Below, piece after piece: positions 47,528 to 54,844 of a stretch of 58,257 nucleotides of DNA; positions within the stretch are counted from its first letter, which is position 1; each line of letters opens with the position of its first letter. A model generated the notes under the pieces. The model saw only the letters and a program-made list of their open reading frames with translations. It ran no database searches and was not told the DNA's origin. A program made the translations under genes and the position numbers. The stretch comes from DAOOPX01 sp964653045 (GTDB lineage: Bacteria; Patescibacteriota; Microgenomatia; UBA1400; PJMF01): positions 1 to 58,257 of the forward strand of contig CAZZBW010000004.1 of the NCBI GenBank assembly GCA_964653045.1, in the 5' to 3' direction.

Positions 47528-49771
47528 CTATCCAATCATAGCTAAAATATTTTGTTGTTTTTTAAGCCAATTATTATAGCCAACTTCTACTGATTCGAGG
47601 GCTTTTTTTCTGACCTGGTTGATTCTAGATAAGTCTAATGGTTGCGGCTTATCAATGTTAAAGAGATAGCCATTAACGGAATGTGAGATGTATTCGTTCA
47701 TTGTCGGCTGATTAGCCGCAATTACAGCTTTTCCCATTGCCATGGCTTCTAAGAATGATTGACCAATGCCTTCATTCTTACGAGGAGCTATGTATATATC
47801 GCACTCTCTTATTAGCGAGTGCAGCTCTTCTCTAGTTTCAAACCAATCAGAGTAAGTAATCTTGAATTTCTTTTCTTGAGCGGGAGTGGGAGCTACAAAT
47901 TCAAACCCAGGATCAATGGCGCGGTGTATATGAATCTGGCATTTAGATTTACCGAAAAGTTGTATAACAGACTTAATTGTAATATCCGATGTTCGTTGCC
48001 AGAAGAAAACCTTCAGGATGTCGGTTTTAGATATGGGAGCAGGATTGGGTGCCGGAAAATACTGAGCGTATAAACCATCGACATTTGCTTTTCTAAGATG
48101 ATCCATTATTGAACTTGAGAAACTAATAATTTTAACAGATTGGTATTGTTTCCAATATTGTTCGGGTGATTCAATTACTACCGTAGCGTCATACATCGGA
48201 AAGAAAACAATATTTTGACACTCAAGCTTATTAAGGTACTCTATTGGAGGAATGTTTTGAAAGAAGACAACAGCATGATAACTGGAATCAACGAACTCTA
48301 AAGATGGAAATGGCTTGCCACTCCAGCTTTCATCCAGTACTTCTTCCACTTCGTATTTAGTTTTAAGTAAATCCACTAAGAATCGGGTTGATCCTGTTTT
48401 AGAATGATAGGAATGTCCAACATAAACTATCTTTTTCGGCCGTCCTTCTAGGTTGCGGATAATCTCAGATTTTGATCTTCTAATCTGGTTGGATAAGCTA
48501 TTGATTGTTTGTTGAGGAATAAATTTACGAACTTCTTCTGCTGCTTTCCAGATCTTTGTATTTTGCATTCGTTGAATATCAGCTTGTGCCACACCCAACT
48601 CTTTTGTTAAAGCTGCAACTCGCTCACGGGAGGCTTGTAGTTCGTTGGTTAATACTCCAATTTGATCGTTTGAAGATTGTAATTCTTTTGTCAGAACACC
48701 AACCTGCTCATGTGATGAATGTAATTCTTTTGTCAGAACACCAACCTGCTCATGTGATGAATGTAATTCTTTTGTCAGCACACCAACCTGCTCGTGTGAT
48801 AACTGAAGATCTTGGGCAAGTTGTTTAAGCTGCTCTTGAGATTTTGCCAGATCTTGACTAATTTTTCTAGAAGTTTCTTCCGATTGATAAGATAGAACTT
48901 TGATTTTGGCAAGTTCATCAATTAGAAGTGATAGTTGATCGATTTTTTGTTTTTTTTGTTTAGAATATGGCAGTGCAATGAGTTGTCGTTCTTTGAGAAT
49001 GGCGTGAACATACTCAAAGTCTTGCTGCAACAACCCAGAGTCTAAATTTAAAACATCATGTACTTCGTCAGTTAATCCGTCAAAGAGTTTAGCTGCATTT
49101 TTATCTTTTGAGATAATATGAAGTTGGTCATTAGAATAAAACGCACAACCATGCTGAGAAGCAAGTAACTGAAGCGTCTTTTTTGTATAAAATGCTATAT
49201 GTTGACCTGTCTCAGGAGTAAAATACCACCAATCATTTGCACTATGAATTTCTTTGTCTGGTTGTAGCTCAGTGGTAAAGATAATATTATCAGAGTAATT
49301 TAGCATCTCCGAAATATCCGCGAGAGGGTCAACGAGGTGTTCAAAAACTTCAAAAGCTGTGACTAGCTCAAATTTTTGACTTCTAGGTAGGTCTGTAATA
49401 TCAAAATGACGGGCAAATAGGTTCTCGCAATATCTGTCTTCTCGATAGAAGTCGAAACCCTTATCTCTCATTATTCTGACAAACAGACCATATCCGCCAG
49501 CATAGTCGAGAAATTTTGCTTTTGAACTATAGTTATTTTTTAGAATTGTTCCAAGCCACTTTGAAAGCCTGATATTTCGCCAAACTATACCTATATCAAG
49601 ATCCGTAATAGCATTTGAGTAAGCTTCTTCTTGCCAGTGGGGATGTTCTGTTTGAATAAATTTGCATCTATCGCACTGAAAATAGGCAGTTGAATACTTA
49701 CCCAAAACATCTGCTTTAAAGATTTGAGAAGTATTGCTTGAGCAAATCTTGCACCTTGGTGTTTTGATCAT
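47528..49771 (-). CDS. Fusion protein: zinc-finger methyltransferase, coiled coil, glycosyltransferase
   Basis: 747 residues in three parts. Residues 1-240: CKICSS and CDRCKF (four Cys, zinc site as in Methyltransf_13-type proteins), then a SAM-binding segment KFLDYAGGYGLFVRIMRDKG and ELVTAFEVFEHLVDP. Residues about 265-400: a heptad coiled coil with near-identical 14-residue units (SHEQVGVLTKELHS). Residues about 430-747: a GT-B-type domain with KKIVYVGHSYHSKTGS, and YIAPRKNEGIGQSFLEAMAMGKAVIAANQPTMNEY (EGxGQxxxEAM). This looks like a chain-terminating or modifying polymer enzyme, in which methylation and sugar transfer are joined by a molecular ruler, as in WbdD-type systems; that is analogy only. 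Start overlaps the fcl stop by 1 nt. Confidence 0.8.
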   Translation of the reverse strand: MIKTPRCKICSSNTSQIFKADVLGKYSTAYFQCDRCKFIQTEHPHWQEEAYSNAITDLDIGIVWRNIRLSKWLGTILKNNYSSKAKFLDYAGGYGLFVRIMRDKGFDFYREDRYCENLFARHFDITDLPRSQKFELVTAFEVFEHLVDPLADISEMLNYSDNIIFTTELQPDKEIHSANDWWYFTPETGQHIAFYTKKTLQLLASQHGCAFYSNDQLHIISKDKNAAKLFDGLTDEVHDVLNLDSGLLQQDFEYVHAILKERQLIALPYSKQKKQKIDQLSLLIDELAKIKVLSYQSEETSRKISQDLAKSQEQLKQLAQDLQLSHEQVGVLTKELHSSHEQVGVLTKELHSSHEQVGVLTKELQSSNDQIGVLTNELQASRERVAALTKELGVAQADIQRMQNTKIWKAAEEVRKFIPQQTINSLSNQIRRSKSEIIRNLEGRPKKIVYVGHSYHSKTGSTRFLVDLLKTKYEVEEVLDESWSGKPFPSLEFVDSSYHAVVFFQNIPPIEYLNKLECQNIVFFPMYDATVVIESPEQYWKQYQSVKIISFSSSIMDHLRKANVDGLYAQYFPAPNPAPISKTDILKVFFWQRTSDITIKSVIQLFGKSKCQIHIHRAIDPGFEFVAPTPAQEKKFKITYSDWFETREELHSLIRECDIYIAPRKNEGIGQSFLEAMAMGKAVIAANQPTMNEYISHSVNGYLFNIDKPQPLDLSRINQVRKKALESVEVGYNNWLKKQQNILAMIG
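48636..48803 (-). repeat. 42-bp tandem repeats in the coiled-coil coding region
   Basis: Units of 42 bp; copies at 48678-48719 and 48720-48761 look identical, 48762-48803 differs at a few bases and 48636-48677 is diverged. Each codes for 14 residues (two heptads). Such repeats can change copy number by slippage without breaking frame, which would alter coiled-coil length by a fixed step. Confidence 0.9.
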
Positions 49772-50706
49772 TATTGCTGAGTTTGTTTATACCACTCATA
49801 GGTAAGCCGCAACCCATCCTTAAGATCAGTTGTATATTTCCAACCCAATTTTGTAAGCCTTGAAACATCAAGCAGTTTGCGTGGCGTCCCATCAGGCTTA
49901 TCAGTATTCCAAAAGATTTCACCTTTATAACCCACTACATCACGTATCATTTCTGTCAGTTCTTTAATGGTACAGTCTTCACCTGTGCCGACGTTGACAA
50001 TTTCTGAATCATTATAATTGTTCATGAGGAAAACAAGAGCCGAGGCTAAATCATCTACAAACAGAAACTCTCGCATTGGGCTACCTGTGCCCCATACTTC
50101 AACTCGCTTTGCCTTGTTTACTTTGGCTTCGTGGAACTTACGCATGAGCGCGGGGAGTACATGGGCGCTTTGGAGATCGAAGTTGTCATTGTAGCCGTAT
50201 AGATTGGTGGGCATGGCGGAAATATAATTAGTTCCATATTGCAGATTGTAACTCTGACACATCATGATGCCAGCAATTTTGGCGATGGCATAGGCATCAT
50301 TAGTTTCTTCAAGGGGTCCAGTAAGCAGATATTCTTCTTTGATAGGTTGAGGGGCTTGGCGAGGATAGATACAAGACGAGCCAAGAAAAAGAAGCTTCGT
50401 TACATTATGCTTATAAGCATAATGAATTAAGTTATTTTGTACTTGGAGGTTTTGATACAAGAAATCGCCTTTTTCGGTTTTGTTAGCCCATATGCCGCCG
50501 ACCTTGGCGGCGGCACAAAACACATATTCTGGCTTTTCATGCTGGTAGAATTGTTCAACAGCTTTTTGATCAAGCAAGTCGAGCTCAGAGCGAGTTCTGG
50601 AAATAATATTCGTATACCCCTGTTTCTTTAATTCACGAACAATTGCGCTGCCCACCAGTCCGCGGTGACCTGCTACATAGATCTTGGCGTTTAATTTCAT
50701 TTTCAT
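49771..50706 (-). CDS. fcl: GDP-L-fucose synthase (GDP-4-keto-6-deoxymannose epimerase/reductase)
   Basis: Extended SDR enzyme of 311 residues converting GDP-4-keto-6-deoxymannose to GDP-L-fucose. IYVAGHRGLVGSAIVRELKK is the nucleotide-binding start; VFCAAAKVGGIWANK, LLFLGSSCIYPRQAPQPIKE (SSCIYP), GPLEETNDAYAIAKIAG (catalytic Tyr and Lys in YAIAK) and MPTNLYGYNDNFD are diagnostic. The preceding enzyme, GDP-mannose 4,6-dehydratase, was not found in the window. It reads divergently from the GT2 at 50787. An 8-bp inverted repeat at 50493-50515 is the only one I saw in this part of the window. Confidence 0.95.
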   Translation of the reverse strand: MKMKLNAKIYVAGHRGLVGSAIVRELKKQGYTNIISRTRSELDLLDQKAVEQFYQHEKPEYVFCAAAKVGGIWANKTEKGDFLYQNLQVQNNLIHYAYKHNVTKLLFLGSSCIYPRQAPQPIKEEYLLTGPLEETNDAYAIAKIAGIMMCQSYNLQYGTNYISAMPTNLYGYNDNFDLQSAHVLPALMRKFHEAKVNKAKRVEVWGTGSPMREFLFVDDLASALVFLMNNYNDSEIVNVGTGEDCTIKELTEMIRDVVGYKGEIFWNTDKPDGTPRKLLDVSRLTKLGWKYTTDLKDGLRLTYEWYKQTQQ

Positions 50707-50786
50707 AGATAATTTCTAGATTGTATCACCATTACTAGAGTATCACAGATATAAAAATGCAATATAAATGATAAGATAGAGATGAA

Positions 50787-51836
50787 ATGATAGCAAGACC
50801 AACAAGTGTGCTCAAGCAAGCTATTCGTACCAGTCCGATATCTTATTATCGTCTTGCACTTAGATATTCTAGATTAACTTCAGATAAAATTCGATTTTCT
50901 ACACCAGTGCGTCTTGTAAAAGAGCAAACGAAGAATACTGTAAAAAATATTTTTGTAATTATCCTACGTGCTCGTTTTTTTTATCGTATGAAAAATGTCA
51001 GGTATCGAGTGCTTGCTAAGACTAATAAACCAAAAGTTGACGTGAGTGTGTTAGTACCAACCTATGGCTCAGTGGAGAACATAACCAGATTGCTCACGTC
51101 CTTGAGTAAGCACCGCCAGATGAACTGTAGCTTTGAGGTTATTGTATGCAATGACTTGCCAGAAGAAGAATCGGCGATTGTTGATTGGACGCAAAGATCA
51201 AAAAAGTTACTTCAAGAACTGAATGCAACTGTGCTAACTGGATCTCATAACTGTGGTTTTGTACCAACCATCAATAAGCTTGTGTCAATCGCGCATGGAA
51301 AATATGTTTGCTTGCTCAATGACGATATAGAAATTTTAAATTCTCAGTGGCTGGACAGCCTTATCTCTGAGCTCAATAAGCCGAATGTTTGGGTAGCGGG
51401 TAGCTATTTGATCTTTCCGAACAGAGTGGCCGTCCAACACGCCGGCATGTACCCGTTTCGTAAGACTGATGGAGAGATATATAATTATCACTACTATAAA
51501 CTTTTCAATGTCAAGTATTCTGAAATATTAACACGCACAGTACCAATGGTGACTGGAGCAGCTTTGCTCATACGAAAGACTCACTTTGAAGAACTGGGTG
51601 GTCTTGATCACAACTATCTTGGTGCAGCTGGATTTGATGATTCAGATCTCTGCAACTCTGTGCGCCAACGTGGAAAAAACATCGTATTTTGTAAAGAGAG
51701 CACGTTGATTCATTACGAAGGAGCTTCTGTCAAACACCTCTCTAGAGCTCAACAGTGGCTTTTTGTACACAATCATCACTATTATCAGCAAAAGTGGTCA
51801 CAGTATTTAGAGTCAGAATATCCAGAATATGTCTAA
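50787..51836 (+). CDS. Glycosyltransferase family 2
   Basis: 349 residues. After a basic N-terminal extension of about 80 residues come DVSVLVPTYGSVENITRLL, FEVIVCNDLPEEESAIV, TGSHNCGFVPTINKLVSIA, GKYVCLLNDDIEIL (NDD metal site), HAGMYPFRKTDGEI, GAALLIRKTHFEELGG and AAGFDDSDLCNSVRQRG. The long basic N-terminal part (RLALRYSRLTSDKIRFS) is unusual and could associate with the membrane. It is read divergently from fcl and overlaps the next gene by 8 nt. Confidence 0.88.
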   Translation: MIARPTSVLKQAIRTSPISYYRLALRYSRLTSDKIRFSTPVRLVKEQTKNTVKNIFVIILRARFFYRMKNVRYRVLAKTNKPKVDVSVLVPTYGSVENITRLLTSLSKHRQMNCSFEVIVCNDLPEEESAIVDWTQRSKKLLQELNATVLTGSHNCGFVPTINKLVSIAHGKYVCLLNDDIEILNSQWLDSLISELNKPNVWVAGSYLIFPNRVAVQHAGMYPFRKTDGEIYNYHYYKLFNVKYSEILTRTVPMVTGAALLIRKTHFEELGGLDHNYLGAAGFDDSDLCNSVRQRGKNIVFCKESTLIHYEGASVKHLSRAQQWLFVHNHHYYQQKWSQYLESEYPEYV

Positions 51837-53064
51837 ACAAAAAGTACTTTATATTGTTCACGGCTTACCTCCAGAATCTAGGGGGGGAACCGAAGTATAT
51901 ACCTCCAATTTATTTGCTGAGTTCAAAAAAAGTACTCGTTACCAACCGTTGGTACTAACCCGATCAAACACAACTCCCTACTGGCTCAATGCAGTATGGG
52001 GTGACGAAAACGACCCACATCTGTTTCATATTCATACTGTACTATCAGATATTTTTTCTTTGCTTAATCCTGCAACAGATGATGCTTTTAAAGAATTCCT
52101 AATTAATATTCAACCAGATATCATTCATTTTCAACATTACTTCAATTTATCAATATCATGGTTAAAAATAGCGAAAGAATTATTTCCGAATGTACCACTG
52201 ATTTTAACAACCCATGAATTTTTGGCATTATGTCCCAATTCTGGTCTTATGATCAAAACCAAATGGCAAGGAAATGCCCTATGTAGTCGATCATCTGCTG
52301 AGGATTGCGCCCACTGTTTTCCTAACCTATTAAAACGTACCTTTGTAAAGAGAGAGCGAACTGTCAGACAGATGTTTGGTTATTTAGATCTATGTATTGG
52401 ACCCTCAGCATTTATCAAAGATCGTTATGTAGATTGGGGCTTTCCTGAGTCAAAATTTATTGTTTCAGAAAATGGTCAGCACCACTTCACGCCTCTAATA
52501 AATAATACTCAAGGGAATAAGTTGCGATTATGTTACTTTGGTCAAATAAATTGGCATAAAGGTTTGCATGTACTATTGAGTGCAATGGAACGAATTAAAG
52601 ACCACCGAGATATTACATTGGATGTATATGGTTTGATGCAAGACAATCAGGAATATAACAAACGAGTAATTACTCAAATGAAAAAATTGCCAAGTGTAAA
52701 CTATCATGGTTCGTATAATTCTGATCAAATTCCGACAATATTGAGTAAAACCGACTTAACAGTTGTACCATCTGTATGGTGGGAAAATTCTCCGTTAGTT
52801 ATTCAAGAAAGTTTTATCGGGAAAGTACCTGTATTATGCTCGAATATTGGCGGCATGGCTGAGAAGGTTGTGGATGGTAAGTCTGGAATTCATTTTGCTG
52901 TCGGTAATAGTCAAGATTTAGCAGATAAAATAGTGCAGTTATATAATGATAAGACTCTGCTCAAGAAATTGATTGCCGGCATAAAACCTGTCAAGACGAT
53001 CAAAGAAAATAGAATTGAGTTGGAAAACGTGTACAACACACTTTTGAAAGACAGAGCTAGCTAA
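51829..53064 (+). CDS. Glycosyltransferase family 4
   Basis: GT-B enzyme of 411 residues. KVLYIVHGLPPESRGGTEVYTSNL at the N-terminus, PDIIHFQHYFNLSISWLKIA, LILTTHEFLALCPNSGLM, a cysteine-rich segment (CSRSSAEDCAHCF) of a kind found in some GT4 enzymes, LCIGPSAFIKDRYVDWGF, LRLCYFGQINWHKGLHVLL and VVPSVWWENSPLVIQESFIGKVPVLCSNIGGMAEKV. It overlaps the GT2 gene by 8 nt and ends 11 nt before the convergent secreted-protein gene. Confidence 0.9.
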   Translation: MSKQKVLYIVHGLPPESRGGTEVYTSNLFAEFKKSTRYQPLVLTRSNTTPYWLNAVWGDENDPHLFHIHTVLSDIFSLLNPATDDAFKEFLINIQPDIIHFQHYFNLSISWLKIAKELFPNVPLILTTHEFLALCPNSGLMIKTKWQGNALCSRSSAEDCAHCFPNLLKRTFVKRERTVRQMFGYLDLCIGPSAFIKDRYVDWGFPESKFIVSENGQHHFTPLINNTQGNKLRLCYFGQINWHKGLHVLLSAMERIKDHRDITLDVYGLMQDNQEYNKRVITQMKKLPSVNYHGSYNSDQIPTILSKTDLTVVPSVWWENSPLVIQESFIGKVPVLCSNIGGMAEKVVDGKSGIHFAVGNSQDLADKIVQLYNDKTLLKKLIAGIKPVKTIKENRIELENVYNTLLKDRAS

Positions 53065-53075
53065 ACGAGAAAGCT

Positions 53076-53300
53076 CTAATTCGGTGCTTTAAATGCTATT
53101 CCCTCATATCTCCAGACAAATTCAGGGTAAGTGGCAATAATCAGGTTTTTTTCGTCTTCGAATGCGGTGTAGAAATGAGCCTGATTTTGATCACTCCAGA
53201 AACGATAAATGGGGCTTGATGCGACTGAGGTACCAGAAGGGAAGACATAGTAGGCTATTCCTTCATATCTCCAAACGTACTCTGGATAAGTGGCAATAAT
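53076..53300 (-). repeat. 225-bp direct repeat, copy 1
   Basis: I see no mismatch between 53076-53300 and 54620-54844. The identity starts exactly at the TAG stop codon of each gene and covers the last DUF5648 unit and most of the one before. Offset is 1544 bp. Outside it the sequences diverge immediately. Confidence 0.9.
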
Positions 53301-54587
53301 CAGGTTTTTCTCGTCTTCGAATGCGGTGTAAAAATGCGCTTGGTTTTGGTCGCTCCAAAAACGATAGAGCGGAACTGTGCCTTGGGTTTGAGTACCAAAT
53401 GCCCTATATGCAACAGATTCGTATCTCCATACATATGGATCATATGAATTAACAATTAAAGTTAACTCATCGTCATGAGTTGTGTAAAAGTGTGCTTGGT
53501 TCTGATCGCTCCAGAATCTATAAACACGTTTAGATGTGGTAACGAGTCCTTCAAAGGTTGCATAAACTGTATGACTGGAATCTATGTTTGAAAAAGTGTA
53601 ATAATTAATAGGTCCAACACTGACACCATCTATTTGTACATCAGCAATTTGATATCCAGAGTTTGGGGTAATGTTAACAGTTAAAGAACTACCTGATGAT
53701 ACTGTTTGTGACGTTGTAATTGATCCATTGCTTCCTGATGTTGTTGAAATTTGATAATCAGCTACATACAATACAGGCTCAACTGATACATTATCAAGGT
53801 AGAAAGCTATTGAGCAGTTTGGGTCATCATTAATATGAAGGAAGTCTATATATACATCATGTGAACCAATTTGCGAAATGTTAGCGACTGTTGACGCAAG
53901 AAAACTTGTTTGGACATAATTGTAATCCCATGCGTCAAGCTCAGCGTCATGTGCATTTACTACATAAGTTACATTTCTGTCAGTATCAGTAATATATACT
54001 CCAACACCATTGGTACCATAAGCATAATCACAACTACCAAAATATACTAATCTATAAGCATAACTGATTCTGAAATCTACTGTATTACTTGGTACCTGCG
54101 AAGAGTTCGATATAAGCCAATCAAAATCCGTCAAATAAGCATACCAACTATTATATCCACCACTGCCAGCACTAATAATGAAATCATAATCTACCCAATT
54201 GCCTGCGCTGTTTAAATATAATTCTTGCCAACCAGTATGCCCTAATTCAAAGTTTCCATTTTGAAGAATATTGCTGGAATAACTATATGACGACGTATCT
54301 ACATCATTCGAAAGTTGATAAGTACTTACATTATCTTTAAGATCTACGGTTTGAAAATCTTCAAAAAGCTGTTTTTTAGAAATATAATCATCACTGAGCA
54401 GAGTTTCAGACGATTGTGATAACTCAAAATCTGTATTATTTGATAATTTATGGTCCTTAGTTTTTTTGTAGAACTCGAAATCCGAGTCCACTAAAGAGTT
54501 ACTAGCATAAGCAGAGGAAAAATTATTAAGTAGCAAGCAGATAACAATAAAACTTAGTTTGAATAATAATTTATATCCAAATATCAT
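53076..54587 (-). CDS. Secreted protein with InlB-type repeat and three DUF5648 repeats
   Basis: 503 residues. A signal peptide is evident at residues 1-28 (LSFIVICLLLNNFSSAYA). Residues about 100-275 form a carbohydrate-binding-like beta region (NLGHTGWQELYLNS-type start, FYLDNVSVEP end). Residues about 283-345 fit a divergent InlB B-repeat (SGSSLTVNITPNSGYQIADV, SHTVYATFEG). The C-terminal 150 residues are three DUF5648 units with the pattern YRFWSDQNQAHFYTAF...VWRYEGIAY. No membrane anchor or sortase motif is seen, so it may be released or held by its repeats. The last 225 bp are identical to the end of the protease gene. Confidence 0.8.
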   Translation of the reverse strand: MIFGYKLLFKLSFIVICLLLNNFSSAYASNSLVDSDFEFYKKTKDHKLSNNTDFELSQSSETLLSDDYISKKQLFEDFQTVDLKDNVSTYQLSNDVDTSSYSYSSNILQNGNFELGHTGWQELYLNSAGNWVDYDFIISAGSGGYNSWYAYLTDFDWLISNSSQVPSNTVDFRISYAYRLVYFGSCDYAYGTNGVGVYITDTDRNVTYVVNAHDAELDAWDYNYVQTSFLASTVANISQIGSHDVYIDFLHINDDPNCSIAFYLDNVSVEPVLYVADYQISTTSGSNGSITTSQTVSSGSSLTVNITPNSGYQIADVQIDGVSVGPINYYTFSNIDSSHTVYATFEGLVTTSKRVYRFWSDQNQAHFYTTHDDELTLIVNSYDPYVWRYESVAYRAFGTQTQGTVPLYRFWSDQNQAHFYTAFEDEKNLIIATYPEYVWRYEGIAYYVFPSGTSVASSPIYRFWSDQNQAHFYTAFEDEKNLIIATYPEFVWRYEGIAFKAPN

Positions 54588-54619
54588 TATTGTTTCCTTA
54601 TGGCTGAATATTACTCGAA

Positions 54620-54844
54620 CTAATTCGGTGCTTTAAATGCTATTCCCTCATATCTCCAGACAAATTCAGGGTAAGTGGCAATAATCAGGTTTTTTTCGTC
54701 TTCGAATGCGGTGTAGAAATGAGCCTGATTTTGATCACTCCAGAAACGATAAATGGGGCTTGATGCGACTGAGGTACCAGAAGGGAAGACATAGTAGGCT
54801 ATTCCTTCATATCTCCAAACGTACTCTGGATAAGTGGCAATAAT
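54620..54844 (-). repeat. 225-bp direct repeat, copy 2
   Basis: Second copy of the repeat, at the 3' end of the S8 protease gene. Recent duplication or gene conversion of the C-terminal binding module is the simplest explanation. Homologous recombination between the copies would delete the first gene almost exactly. Confidence 0.9.

Noticed and set aside
48556..48828. 90-codon plus-strand frame with repeated segments
   Set aside because: It is the antisense of the 42-bp coiled-coil repeats.
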